From: Methanosarcina sp. MSH10X1
Lineage (GTDB): Archaea > Halobacteriota > Methanosarcinia > Methanosarcinales > Methanosarcinaceae
Direction: 5' to 3'
DNA: 64,000 bases
NCBI RefSeq assembly: GCF_004099695.1
Contig: NZ_SCHL01000002.1
Span: 208,351 to 272,350, forward strand
Below the pieces are notes generated by a model. That model was not told the DNA's origin. It worked only from the letters and a program-made list of their open reading frames with translations, and did no database searches. Both the position numbers and the translations under genes were made by a program. Below are positions 27,676-36,818 of this stretch, in pieces (within the stretch, counting starts at the first letter, position 1; each line of letters begins with the position of its first letter).

Positions 27676-28318
27676 TCTTCTACTCAGCCTGTTTTAACTG
27701 GAATTTCCTGTTGTCCTTCAGCAAGTACTTTTTCAAAACTACTTCTACCTCTCGAAAGCTTAAAAGCTAACTTTTCGAAAATCGATTTCTCACTTATATT
27801 AAGTCTGCTGAAAAAACTCAGCCGGATAATACTAAAAAGTAACTTTATTAAACAATTAATGGTTTGACGAGGGCAATTTATTAACTCAATATAATAAATT
27901 TCGGTTTTCAGGTCGTCCACTATTAAGGATTAGATTCTGGGCTTCAACTTCTCCAGTTAGAAAGGCTTTCGTTTTCATTTAATCGAAGTCTGTAGATCCA
28001 GGCTGTGAACTGGCACGTAAAAAAAATAAAAGAAAAACACTCTCATACCTTTCTGGAATAATATCAGCCTTTAGCTCTAAACTCCATGTTTTTGTAAAAA
28101 GGAAAATACTTTGCCTGTACTGGCTGAAATTACAGCCTTTATTCCAAGAAATTATAAATAGGGCTCAACCTGTGGAACAATTTGCAGACTTTTATATTTT
28201 TTCTATGCAGGCTTTGATTTTTAAACAGATGGTTTTGAAACATACTCTGCTCCGGCCAGATTATAAATGGTGAAAATGAGGGTTTTCCGGGTAAAGGCCC
28301 TTTATTCTCTAAACAGGC

Positions 28319-30307
28319 TCAAACAAGGAAAGTAAAAGCCAGATAAGTAATTATCACCATGCTGACGCTGTATTTCAGGCCCAGATATACAGAACCCTGT
28401 CCCATCTTTCCGGCAATAAGTCCCGAAGTAACAGCCTGCACCAGGGCTGAATGGAACATGAGCATATTATACTCCTCTATATTGAAATAGCTGTTTCCTA
28501 TTCCTCCAGTTGCCCCTGACTGGGAAGCAGTTGTGAATGCGGCGGTTTGCGGGAAAAAATCGGTAGCCAGAATATAGACTATGAAAAGGAAGACAAAAAA
28601 GGATACATAGATAGTGACCACGTAGATCACCATTTGTGACGAGCGCTCTTTTTTCAACCCCTGTTCGGTCTTAGCCTGTGAAGCAGTGATGGAGAGTACA
28701 CTTTTAAGGTCACTTGTAGATTCGTTTGCTTTTACCAGAATATGAATAATCCTGCTTGAAGACGCTGTTCTGATACTGTTCTCAAGTTTCATGAGAGCCC
28801 TTGAAGTGGAAGTGCCCCAGGAAATATCTTCCTTTAATTTCATGAGTTCTTTACTTAATATGCCCATTTTGGACTCTGCTATTAATTTTAACGAATTTGA
28901 AAGCAAAATTCCGGAATCGTTCATACTGGAGAGGTTCCTTAGAAGATCAGGCATTCTTTCGTCTATCTTGCGTATTCTCCAGGCATTGATCTCATAAAAT
29001 ATGATGAAAGGAATAAGAAGAATGACAGTAAAGATAATAATATAGTCATCAACTGAGGTAGCCAGCATAATAGCACCTTCACTGACATGGTTAAAATCTA
29101 TGTTCAGCAGAGGGCTAAAACTGAGACGATTTACAAGATTTTTTGGAAGATTGGTGAGATAAAATAATCCCACCGGAACTGCTATAAAAAATGTGTATTT
29201 TGGTTCGTCCCGGAGGGTTCTGTAGGGATTTAGCAGCATGTCTTTTACATGGGAGAGCTGCCTGTATAGCCTGTATTTCTTACTCCGCTCTTCTTCCTGC
29301 TCTGTAGTGAGCCCCGATTCTATCTCCGGGATGTCGGAAAGGTTTATTGAAAAACTGGAGACCTTACCTCTCTTAGGATTGAAAGAAAGTTCGCCTACAG
29401 TATCCAGCATTACCATATAGAGCAGGGTTGCAACAGGCAATATCACATAGATAAGCATGTAAAGAACCTGGGTTGAAGCAGGTTTGAAGAACTGCAGTAC
29501 AACAAGGGTCACCATTATGAAAAGAGGGCCTGCAACCAGTGCTGTCACATAAACTTCGGCAAGAACATCAAGTCTCTGCAATAGACTTCTGTTCGCCAGC
29601 TCTGCCATATGCTGATATTGGTCAGCCTTGCTTTTTATATACTCATTAATGGTTCCGCTGCTTGAAATAATGATTAACCCGTCAATAAAGTCCTTAAAAA
29701 CGTCTGAAGGAGTACGTTCTTTTGCAGATTTGAGAGCGCTTATAAAGTCTTTGCCAAGATAGTCCATATCCCTCACAATATAGGATATTTCCTCTGCGCT
29801 CGCACCAAATATATGGGTATACATGTTAATGGACCTGAATACATCATAAACCGACATGCCTCCTTTCGTCAGAGCATACATATAGGTTATTGACGGAAGC
29901 ATGGATTTATCTATACAGGCTCGGCGGTTATTTGACTGAAAGTAGGGGTAACTGTATACCAGAAAAAATACAATAAGAGAACATATAATGAACACTACAG
30001 CAGCGGTTAGAATTGCAAGAGGGTAGACATATTTTCCTTCATAACCGGCACTTGTAGAACTCAGGAAAAGGCTAATGCGGGAAACCGGGTCACCAAAAAT
30101 CTTCAGTCCCAGCGATAAGCCGAAAATCCCTCCAGCAGTTCCTGCTATTATTGAATACATTAAGGCAGAAGCCATGTACTGGTCCACTGTCATGGGAATA
30201 TGGGATTGGCGTATCTTTATTTTTAAATCTTTAAAACTTTCTTTATTTTTGTAAAAAAAACCGCCAAAGTATCGGTATGCCAGTTTATCCGCAGCAGTAT
30301 AAATCAT
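28319..30307 (-). CDS. TadC/FlaJ-like pilus assembly membrane protein
   Basis: 662 residues, with two type II secretion F-like halves. The first half has cytoplasmic KGGMSVYDVFRSI and membrane segments around residues 60-130 and 245-300. A cytoplasmic linker (LTTEQEEERSKKYRLYRQLSHVKDML) follows, then a second half with LSSMNDSGILLSNSLKLIAES and final membrane segments near 550-660. This two-domain form is usual for archaeal pilus and archaellum platforms. It forms the inner platform that couples the ATPase to pilin insertion. Its ATG overlaps the ATPase stop codon (ATGA), and GGGGGGAG lies before it, so the two are translationally coupled. Confidence 0.88.
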   Translation of the reverse strand: MIYTAADKLAYRYFGGFFYKNKESFKDLKIKIRQSHIPMTVDQYMASALMYSIIAGTAGGIFGLSLGLKIFGDPVSRISLFLSSTSAGYEGKYVYPLAILTAAVVFIICSLIVFFLVYSYPYFQSNNRRACIDKSMLPSITYMYALTKGGMSVYDVFRSINMYTHIFGASAEEISYIVRDMDYLGKDFISALKSAKERTPSDVFKDFIDGLIIISSSGTINEYIKSKADQYQHMAELANRSLLQRLDVLAEVYVTALVAGPLFIMVTLVVLQFFKPASTQVLYMLIYVILPVATLLYMVMLDTVGELSFNPKRGKVSSFSINLSDIPEIESGLTTEQEEERSKKYRLYRQLSHVKDMLLNPYRTLRDEPKYTFFIAVPVGLFYLTNLPKNLVNRLSFSPLLNIDFNHVSEGAIMLATSVDDYIIIFTVILLIPFIIFYEINAWRIRKIDERMPDLLRNLSSMNDSGILLSNSLKLIAESKMGILSKELMKLKEDISWGTSTSRALMKLENSIRTASSSRIIHILVKANESTSDLKSVLSITASQAKTEQGLKKERSSQMVIYVVTIYVSFFVFLFIVYILATDFFPQTAAFTTASQSGATGGIGNSYFNIEEYNMLMFHSALVQAVTSGLIAGKMGQGSVYLGLKYSVSMVIITYLAFTFLV

Positions 30308-31995
30308 GCTCCCCCCTCTTGAGCAGCCATGTCCTTTATCATAGTCTCCAGGGTATCATTTTCTATACACTCCATAACCATCTTAGAATAGCTCTGGTAT
30401 GCCTGAACTACAATGGACACCTGGATATAATCCCTTATGTTTCTTTCATACATGTACGTCAGGATTTTTCTACGGTTGTCCATCTCAGTTCTCAACTGAG
30501 TGGTATCCCAGCCTCGAGAATACATAATCTCCTGTGCAGTGTGAGAGTCCCCGACTTTGATGAAATAATCTTCTGAGGGCTCCCAGTTGAAGAGCTCATT
30601 TATGCCAAGATCCCCTGTTTCGGGGTCAACGTTGAGGACTTCAACGAGGCTCTGGGTTCTTCGAACTCTTTTCTCTCCGATGTACGCCTGCTTCTGAATG
30701 CAGAGTATATCAAGAGACTGCAGCATAACATTTGGTACATTTATTGGTTCGTGCGTGAGCCTGTTTATGACAGTCTGCACATCTCCTGCGTGCATAGTTG
30801 AGCTTGTTGCGTGCCCTGTTGACATTGCCTGGAAAAGAGTAAGAGCTTCACTGCCTCTCACCTCACCCACAATAATGAAATCCGGGCGCTGCCTGAGAGA
30901 AGCTTTCAGGAGGTCAAACATGGAAATTTCTCCCGTTGAGTCTCCGGAAAAACTCTGCCTTGCAATCCCGGAAACCCAGTTGTTGTGATAGAGCAGGAGT
31001 TCCCGTGTATCTTCTATGGAGACTATCTTGGCTGTTGAGGGCATAAATAGGGAGGTAGCATTGAGCATAGAAGTTTTTCCCGACGCTGTTCCTCCCGCAA
31101 AAAGAATATTGTGACCGTTTTCAATGACCAGCCAGAGATATACGAGCATGTCAAGGTCGCATGTTTTATAGCTAAGCAGGTCTATCGGAGTAATTGGGTC
31201 CTTCCTGAATTTACGGATAGTAAAAGAACTGCCTCTTGGAGTAATTTCCCTTCCTAAAACAGCCTGAAGCCTCGATCCTTCCAGAAGTCTTGCATCCACT
31301 ATTGGCTGGCTTACAGACACGTGCTTGTTATTCAACTGGCACATTTTAACTACAAGGGCATCAAGTTCTTCATCTTTAAAATGAATATTACTCTCAATAT
31401 TGAGATATTTTGTATGATAGATGAAAAGGGGGACATTTGCCCCGTCACACGAAATATCTTCTATATAAGCATCATAAAGAAGAGGATTGATTTTTTCGTA
31501 GCCTAACATATTTCTTTTAAGATAATATATGATTTTTTGAAAGGTTGAAGTTGAGATCTCAGCCCTGTAGTTTTCGAGAAGGAAGAGGGTCTTATCCACA
31601 AGAAATGCATCCTTTTCGGATATGGAATTTGTAGAACCCAGAACCAGGATATCCTGGAAATCCTCATAAATCCTCTCTAGAAGCTCTTTCTCAAACTTTG
31701 TAAGCGAAGGTTCGATAAGTCTGTAGTATCTTGTTCTGCGGTCTTCCAGAATCGATACAAAATTATAAGGCTCCTGAAGCCAGTATCTTTCGATTTCTCT
31801 AAACCCATCAGGCACTGTAAAATCTACAAGAGGTCCGTCCTTTTCAGGATCATAAGCTGGCAGAACTCTCAGTGGCTTGTCAAAGTAAACTTTAGCCTTC
31901 TTTATGACCACTGAAATGGAGGTGTAATCACCTTTTTTCCCCAGTAATTCCGAAATAAACTTACTCTTCACTAACATTTGTTTTACTTCATCCAT
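30304..31995 (-). CDS. type II/IV secretion ATPase (TadA/VirB11/PilB-like)
   Basis: Start taken at ATG 31995 (MDEVKQMLVKSK) because GGGGG lies 8 nt upstream; ATG 32010 in the same frame has no site. The result is 563 residues. Walker A is LFAGGTASGKTSMLNA, the Asp box IVSIEDTRELLL, Walker B FIIVGEVRGSEALTLFQAMSTGH, and STMHAGD the His box. The N-terminal region (about residues 1-230) carries the DISCDGANVPLFIYH segment common in archaeal VirB11-like ATPases. It hydrolyses ATP to drive pilus assembly with the overlapping TadC-like protein. It is the only assembly ATPase in the window and the pilin genes flank it on both sides; no prepilin peptidase is nearby. Confidence 0.92.
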   Translation of the reverse strand: MDEVKQMLVKSKFISELLGKKGDYTSISVVIKKAKVYFDKPLRVLPAYDPEKDGPLVDFTVPDGFREIERYWLQEPYNFVSILEDRRTRYYRLIEPSLTKFEKELLERIYEDFQDILVLGSTNSISEKDAFLVDKTLFLLENYRAEISTSTFQKIIYYLKRNMLGYEKINPLLYDAYIEDISCDGANVPLFIYHTKYLNIESNIHFKDEELDALVVKMCQLNNKHVSVSQPIVDARLLEGSRLQAVLGREITPRGSSFTIRKFRKDPITPIDLLSYKTCDLDMLVYLWLVIENGHNILFAGGTASGKTSMLNATSLFMPSTAKIVSIEDTRELLLYHNNWVSGIARQSFSGDSTGEISMFDLLKASLRQRPDFIIVGEVRGSEALTLFQAMSTGHATSSTMHAGDVQTVINRLTHEPINVPNVMLQSLDILCIQKQAYIGEKRVRRTQSLVEVLNVDPETGDLGINELFNWEPSEDYFIKVGDSHTAQEIMYSRGWDTTQLRTEMDNRRKILTYMYERNIRDYIQVSIVVQAYQSYSKMVMECIENDTLETMIKDMAAQEGGA

Positions 31996-32381
31996 AACTA
32001 CATCCCCCATTTTTTAATCAAGTTATATAAGCTCAACTTCTTTTAAAAACTTTCTACTATTCATTGCAGTATAAATATATTTTAAGGAGCTGATTCTGGA
32101 GGTAAAGCCTGATCAATCTCTCTGCACAATGCATACTCTGTCGAAAGGGTGAATGAATTTAGCTAGAAAGTAATTTGTCACCTTCTTTCTATAAGGAAAA
32201 CTAAAAGTATCGAAAAACAGGTCTTATTTCGGATTAAAGAAGCTTATGATAATGCGTAAGATGGCAATTAACTTAGAAAGTCACTTCAGAAATCATTTTC
32301 TCAGATCTTTTGAGCAGTAAAAGGAAAATTTTAAGTTTTCTCTACTCTCTGCCTCAGCCTTGAATTTCGTAAACCAGAATT
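31996..32381. other. Intergenic spacer
   Basis: No gene recognised. AAATATATTTTAAGG (about 32074-32088) could be a promoter for the minus-strand ATPase operon. Confidence 0.35.
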
Positions 32382-33440
32382 TTATTGGAGCTCTTCTACG
32401 TGAACTCCTACAAAATCAACCCTAATGGTTTTTCCGCTGTGTTCGTTTGCATGTTCAGAGACCGAAAACCTGACCCGGAGCTTTTCAAGTTCGCCGGTAT
32501 TTTTTATGTACTCAGGTTGATTATCAGTTAGGTTATAGAGTTGGTAGTTTACATAGTAGTATTCTTTGTCGTGGTGGTATTCTTTCATCTCACCTCCATC
32601 GTTGGAATTTATTTTTGTCCAGTTAGAGCCGTCAGTAGATACTTCCAGTTTTAGCTTATCAGCGCTGTTGTCATGAAATGAATAGATTATTTTTAGCTGG
32701 ATTTCTGAAATACTTGAAATGCCCATCTCATCCGCATCTATGCCAAACTCATACACTTCGTACCACTCTGAATCTGTTGGAAGAGGAGCTTCTATAAAAA
32801 CTCCATCATCGATCGTACCAAGCAACTCCATGGGCAACCACTCTGAAGGTGTGGAACTATCATAAATACTACCATATGGGTAAGGAGTTATCCAATCCGG
32901 AATGTTCACTGGAACTGGCTGGAGTACAGTTTTCTGGATCACCTGTTGAGACGGTATATGCACGATGAACAGGTCTATGGAATTCTTGCTGGTGAGAGAA
33001 ACTCCACTTCCTTTAGTATTAATTATTATGCGGTCTCCAAGAGTCAGAACATTATCAGTGGAGTTATTTCCATCAGGTTTCTGGATTTTAACTTCGGAGT
33101 CTGACATACTATACGTCCTGCTAAACTCATCTGGCATCCCATAATTGCCTGAAAGTATTACATTGATTGCTGTTTTGTCAATGGCTTCTCCCCCAGCATG
33201 GACAATCTGCACAGTATTATTGACTACATAAACGCTTTCACGAAAGTCAACATGAGGGATATGTTCCGGGATTCCAAATCCTTCAGAATATACCGTAAGG
33301 GCTATTCCAGATAAAGCCAAAACTACTACAGTTATCATTAACATTTGACCTATTATCTCTGAGACTGCATTGCAGTCCCGGCTAATTACTCTGCATTTAG
33401 AACCCTTACAAATAATACCACCTTCTAAAAATTGCCCCAC
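32382..33440 (-). CDS. pilin-like protein, non-AUG start family member 2
   Basis: Up to 352 residues. The outermost possible start is GTG 33440, which lies inside a tandem repeat. The best ribosome binding site, AAGGTG, is followed after 5 nt by ATT (33413-33411), which aligns with ATC and ATA in its paralogues. The prepilin helix is NAVSEIIGQMLMITVVVLALSGIALTVY. IVHAGGEAIDKTAINVILSGNYGMPDEFSRTYSMSDSEV and most of the remainder match the protein at 22.4-23.5 kb. The C-terminal half has a lectin-like pattern (ELQLKIIYS, WTKINSNDGG). The pair brackets the pilin/ATPase locus, which suggests duplication within it. Confidence 0.78.
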   Translation of the reverse strand: MGQFLEGGIICKGSKCRVISRDCNAVSEIIGQMLMITVVVLALSGIALTVYSEGFGIPEHIPHVDFRESVYVVNNTVQIVHAGGEAIDKTAINVILSGNYGMPDEFSRTYSMSDSEVKIQKPDGNNSTDNVLTLGDRIIINTKGSGVSLTSKNSIDLFIVHIPSQQVIQKTVLQPVPVNIPDWITPYPYGSIYDSSTPSEWLPMELLGTIDDGVFIEAPLPTDSEWYEVYEFGIDADEMGISSISEIQLKIIYSFHDNSADKLKLEVSTDGSNWTKINSNDGGEMKEYHHDKEYYYVNYQLYNLTDNQPEYIKNTGELEKLRVRFSVSEHANEHSGKTIRVDFVGVHVEELQ

Positions 33441-33492
33441 TTCTAAAAATTACCCGGCATCTAAAAATTGTCCGGTTCCTGAAAATTGTTCT
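33421..33492. repeat. Four tandem 18-bp repeats at the translation start
   Basis: TCTAAAAATT recurs at exact 18-bp spacing (TAAAAATT cores at 33426, 33444 and 33462, and a degenerate one at 33480). On the coding strand each unit reads like CAATTTTTAGAAG followed by GTGG or similar, and the last unit supplies the AAGGTGG ribosome binding site of the gene at 32382. A TATA-like AATTATAAATT lies just upstream, near 33496-33509. The rest of the spacer to 33843 has no gene. Confidence 0.75.
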
Positions 33493-33843
33493 CCAAATTT
33501 ATAATTATTTTCATAAGAATATTAACTTAACTGTCGGGTAAAAATAGGCAAGTCCCCATCTCGCACAGAATATATTTTTATGATCAGTAATACCAGGAGT
33601 CTCCGATAAGTAAGTTCAAGTTCGGATTTAAATCATAAACACTTAATGGAATTTTGATTTCGTGATAAAACCGGTTTAAAACAGTTTTCCAATAGAATCG
33701 CTTAATTCAAAAATAAATATGAAGCGTAAGTGTCAAGAGACTATCAGGAAATATTCTTCTTACTGAGAACAGAGCCAAAAAGCAAATAATAAAATCAAAA
33801 AATGTAATTATTTGGGAAATGCAGAGAGTTGTAAAAGTTTTTT

Positions 33844-35025
33844 TCAAGAAATGAGAGCTTTGAGGCCTGCAACTGCATTTACCAGTACGTCCACTTCTTC
33901 TTCGGTATTATATAGTGCAAAAGAAGCTCTTACGGTACTGTCTACCTTAAGGAAGCGGACAATCGGGATTGCGCAGTGATGACCGCTTCTGACACAAATT
34001 TTCCTGGTCTGGTCAAGAATCAGGGCAACATCATGGGCATGAAGCCCTCTTACATTAAAAGGCACTATTCCTGCCCTGTCTTCAGGCCCGTAAATATCTA
34101 CATGCTCGAGCTCGGAGAGCCTTTTTGCAGCTTCCCCGGATAATTTGAATTCATGAGCCTCAATTTCCGAAACCCCTATTTTTTTTACGTATTCGACTGC
34201 TTTCCCTAAGGCTATAACTCCCGGAATGTTTGGAGTGCCGGCTTCAAAACAGGCAGGGGAAGGTTCCAGCACGTAAGTGCATCCCTCCACATCCGAAACC
34301 GTGCCTCCTCCCACTGAGGCACTATCGATAATGTCTGGTTCTTTGATGTAAAGTACGCCGGTTCCCTGCGGTCCAAGCAGGCCTTTATGCCCGGCAGTTG
34401 CAAAAAAGTCACAGCCCAGGTCTTTAAGACTGACAGGCATATGCCCTGCGGATTGAGCCCCATCGATAAGGGTTTTTATGCCGTTTCGATGGGCAAGTTT
34501 CGTAATGTTTTTTACATCCTGAACAGAACCGAAAACGTTCGAAACCTGACTTACAGCAACCAGCCTGGTTTTCTCAGTAAAGGCATTCTCTATCGAAGCG
34601 ATATCGATTTTGCCCTCGCTGTCCGGACTCACAACCGTGACATTTACCCCTTTTTTCTGAAGGCGTAACCAGGGCAGGAGATTAGAATGATGTTCGAGCA
34701 GAGTTGTAACAATATGATCTCCAGTTTCCCATGGGTAGCTGTTTGCAATAAGATTGATTCCCTCAGTAGTATTTTTCGTAAAAACGGTCTTTGAAGGTTC
34801 CGCATCCAGGAAATGTGCAACGGTTTCCCTTGCATCTTCATAACGGTTTGTAGCTTCCCTGGCCAGACGGTGTGCGCCTCTTCCATGGTTGCCAGCATAC
34901 CTGTAAAAGTACTCAACCATGGCTTCAACTGCAGGTATCGGAGTCTGAGTAGTTGCCGTACTGTCAAGGTACACGACTTCTTTTAGAACAGGAAAATCTT
35001 CACGGACCGCATATACATCGTACAT
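33844..35025 (-). CDS. cysteine desulfurase (SufS-like)
   Basis: 393 residues, a PLP-dependent fold type I enzyme. The Schiff-base Lys is K214 in ATAGHKGLLGPQG, DGAQSAGH (188-195) binds PLP, and the catalytic Cys is C351 in RSGHHCA, the SufS-type (group II) motif. It releases sulfur from cysteine as a persulfide for Fe-S clusters or other thiolation. In the family the SufS residues after the Cys are usually QP; here IP follows HHCA. Two small ORFs lie just upstream on the same strand (42-bp gap) and may form an operon with it. No sufBC genes are adjacent. No clear ribosome binding site is seen at the ATG. Confidence 0.9.
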   Translation of the reverse strand: MYDVYAVREDFPVLKEVVYLDSTATTQTPIPAVEAMVEYFYRYAGNHGRGAHRLAREATNRYEDARETVAHFLDAEPSKTVFTKNTTEGINLIANSYPWETGDHIVTTLLEHHSNLLPWLRLQKKGVNVTVVSPDSEGKIDIASIENAFTEKTRLVAVSQVSNVFGSVQDVKNITKLAHRNGIKTLIDGAQSAGHMPVSLKDLGCDFFATAGHKGLLGPQGTGVLYIKEPDIIDSASVGGGTVSDVEGCTYVLEPSPACFEAGTPNIPGVIALGKAVEYVKKIGVSEIEAHEFKLSGEAAKRLSELEHVDIYGPEDRAGIVPFNVRGLHAHDVALILDQTRKICVRSGHHCAIPIVRFLKVDSTVRASFALYNTEEEVDVLVNAVAGLKALIS

Positions 35026-35066
35026 GCTTTCTTTTAGGAATGAGGAATAAAAAAAGGTTGTGCAGG

Positions 35067-35225
35067 TTATTTACCCTGCATTCCGCCTATCATAAAGCGG
35101 TAAAGGTCTAATTCGTCTGAGTCCAGGTTGTCGGTACAGCCTTTCACAACGGCATGATAAACGGTTTCCTGGCGCTTACATCTATATTCGTTTCTTTTTC
35201 TGTTTTCGTGCTTTAGTTCACTCAT
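35067..35225 (-). CDS. small protein upstream of cysteine desulfurase
   Basis: A 52-codon ORF starting MSELKHENRKRNEYRCKRQ and ending in YRFMIGGMQGK. A strong AGGAGG lies 6 nt before the ATG, better than that of the desulfurase. It has two cysteines (C16, C30), a basic N-terminus and an acidic middle (DNLDSDELDLYRF). No known domain recognised. Its position 42 bp before the desulfurase and the quality of the ribosome binding site support a real small gene, perhaps a sulfur-handling partner; this is inference. Confidence 0.55.
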   Translation of the reverse strand: MSELKHENRKRNEYRCKRQETVYHAVVKGCTDNLDSDELDLYRFMIGGMQGK

Positions 35226-35256
35226 AGTTTTCCTCCTGTCTCTTCAAAGCTTGCGC

Positions 35257-35394
35257 TTACATGCGGGCTACAGAGTTAGTCCTTCTGGATGCGAGAGCCC
35301 TGCAATCCGGGTTAAAGTTCCCAGCCTTTTCGAATGCGGCAGTTGAGTGCAGGTAGAATTTCCAGTCTCTCAAAGGAATCTCAATCAAATTCAT
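35257..35394 (-). CDS. small ORF with good ribosome binding site
   Basis: A 45-codon ORF starting MNLIEIPLRDWKFYLHS, with GGGAG about 8 nt upstream. It has one Cys and a basic C-terminus (RRTNSVARM). It lies 31 bp before the 52-codon ORF, giving an apparent order of small ORF, small ORF, desulfurase. It could be a leader peptide or a small protein; codon use is normal for the window. I do not recognise it. Confidence 0.4.
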   Translation of the reverse strand: MNLIEIPLRDWKFYLHSTAAFEKAGNFNPDCRALASRRTNSVARM

Positions 35395-35570
35395 TCTCTA
35401 ACTCCCTGAGGACAAATTCCTGCATGACGGTCAGAACCTTCAATCCTTCTGGATCAAACCTGAAAGCAGGTTGGAATTCTATTCCGTTGGGCTAAAAATC
35501 CCCACAACAGCGCAACAAGCGTTGTTCTTACCCACAACAAGTATTAATTGTCAATCGTAATATATATTGG
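35395..35570 (-). promoter_or_regulatory. Promoter and structured leader of the desulfurase unit
   Basis: AATATATATTA (about 35559-35569) is a likely TATA box. The following 140 nt hold four successive short perfect hairpins: 35457-35472 (AACCTG/CAGGTT), 35443-35454 (ATCC/GGAT), 35429-35438 (GGT/ACC) and 35409-35421 (AGGA/TCCT). The same stretch is also an open frame without a start codon, so a degraded gene is the alternative. Confidence 0.4.
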
Positions 35571-35682
35571 TTCCGGAATTTCTTTTAAATTAACTCCAAA
35601 TTTTTTCAAACAAGACAAATTTTTTAAATAAATAACTGGAATACTCCCCCAGTTTCCAACTCTAATAATTTATAACAGAGAT

Positions 35683-36219
35683 TCACTTTCTAGTTTCAAG
35701 ATTTGACATAAGTCCTGAAATATGGGCCGGAATTGCCCCTATCGCTGTACAGGTCTCAAGAGAAAGCCCTTTGCCGGTAATATCAAGATGATACTTGCCT
35801 CTCTCGAAAAGCTCTTTTGGAAGTCCTTTATGTCCTAGCCCTACAAGAAACAAAAATGAGCGATTTCGAAGGACGTCCTCGGCGATCTTTACGGGCGTAG
35901 TCTGTCTTTTCGGGTCGGGTTTTGAGGTAGTTATTACGATTTCCCCAAATTGGGAAGGGAAGCCTTTTTTCGGAAGCTCGGAAACTGACAGGTGGTTCTT
36001 TTCATAAAGGACCTTGAGATAACTACCCGACTCCCCTATTGTGGTTTTTTCCATCACATAAGCCACCAGTTCTTCTGCGGTCATCTTGAAAGGAAAATCA
36101 TAGAGTGCAAGGTGAAATCCAAAAGCATGGCAGATTGGAGCAGCTCTCGCAATTGCCCGGTAGTGGGCATCAAGAACTTTGATCTTATCATAAGTATTTA
36201 CTATTCCAAGAGTGAGCAT
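35683..36219 (-). CDS. DUF531 family protein (SPOUT-like)
   Basis: 178 residues from ATG 36219, chosen because GAGG lies 6 nt before it; ATG 36231 is the longer alternative. The opening LTLGIVNTYDKIKVLDAHYRAIARAAPICHAFGFHLALYDFP is the hallmark of archaeal DUF531. The C-terminal half (FLFLVGLGHKGLPKEL, LSLETCTAIGAIPAHISG) resembles the knotted AdoMet-binding end of SPOUT RNA methyltransferases, so an RNA-modifying role is plausible but unproven. The family is restricted to euryarchaea and the length is typical. Followed on the same strand after 658 bp by the small-ORF/desulfurase unit. Confidence 0.78.
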   Translation of the reverse strand: MLTLGIVNTYDKIKVLDAHYRAIARAAPICHAFGFHLALYDFPFKMTAEELVAYVMEKTTIGESGSYLKVLYEKNHLSVSELPKKGFPSQFGEIVITTSKPDPKRQTTPVKIAEDVLRNRSFLFLVGLGHKGLPKELFERGKYHLDITGKGLSLETCTAIGAIPAHISGLMSNLETRK

Positions 36220-36285
36220 ATGCTGCCTCATTGTGCTTTTGCATAAATAATGTTTCGTTTTACCGGTTCTCGAAAGATGGAAATT

Positions 36286-36729
36286 TTAGCGGCTATGAGA
36301 ATATTTCATCGCGTACTGCATACATTTCTCAAAATGTTCACACTCTTTGCAATCCTCCCAGAGCAATAGCTTCTCAGAATTCTCGATTTTCTCGAAGCCA
36401 AGTTTTTCAAAAAATTGAGGCACAGTCGTCCTGACATATAAATCACAGGCAGACTCCTCAATTATTGCCAGAATATATCGAACAAGCCTGGTACCGATAC
36501 CTTTTCCCCGAAAATTCGGATGGGCAGCAATGGAGTGAATCTCCAGGAACTCTTTTCCGTGGGATCTGGAGTTTACAAGGGCAGCACATCCCCTAATCTG
36601 CCCATCGACCTCAGCCAGGACGAAATTTTCGGCTTCGAGCCCTTCCATATCGAGAAAATAAGTTGAGAGAAGCCTCTGGATTGCCAGCAGGTCTTGTTTA
36701 CTGGCCTTTCGAATAAGAATTTCTTTCAT
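36286..36729 (-). CDS. GNAT acetyltransferase with C-terminal cysteine motif
   Basis: 147 residues from ATG 36729 (MKEILIRKASKQDLLAIQ), a better family match than the upstream ATG 36777. The acetyl-CoA site is HPNFRGKGIGTRLV. LYVRTTVPQFFEKLGFEKIENSE is typical of the ArgA/N-acetylglutamate synthase-like branch. A tail with CKECEHFEKC could bind a metal. The substrate is unknown; arginine biosynthesis is possible. It lies between DUF531 and LarE on the same strand. Confidence 0.8.
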   Translation of the reverse strand: MKEILIRKASKQDLLAIQRLLSTYFLDMEGLEAENFVLAEVDGQIRGCAALVNSRSHGKEFLEIHSIAAHPNFRGKGIGTRLVRYILAIIEESACDLYVRTTVPQFFEKLGFEKIENSEKLLLWEDCKECEHFEKCMQYAMKYSHSR

Positions 36730-36818
36730 ATCTTTTCTAAGGCGTTTAATAATTAGTTTTGCTACAAATCGTTCCAATGTTTTTTATCTTTTCTGCGATG
36801 AATATTTTCACTGCCTTT

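Noticed and set aside
35395-35513. A protein-coding gene in the open frame upstream of the small ORFs
   Set aside because: No start codon exists after the upstream stop; only a short ATG-initiated 14-codon remnant, so it is treated as leader or decayed sequence.
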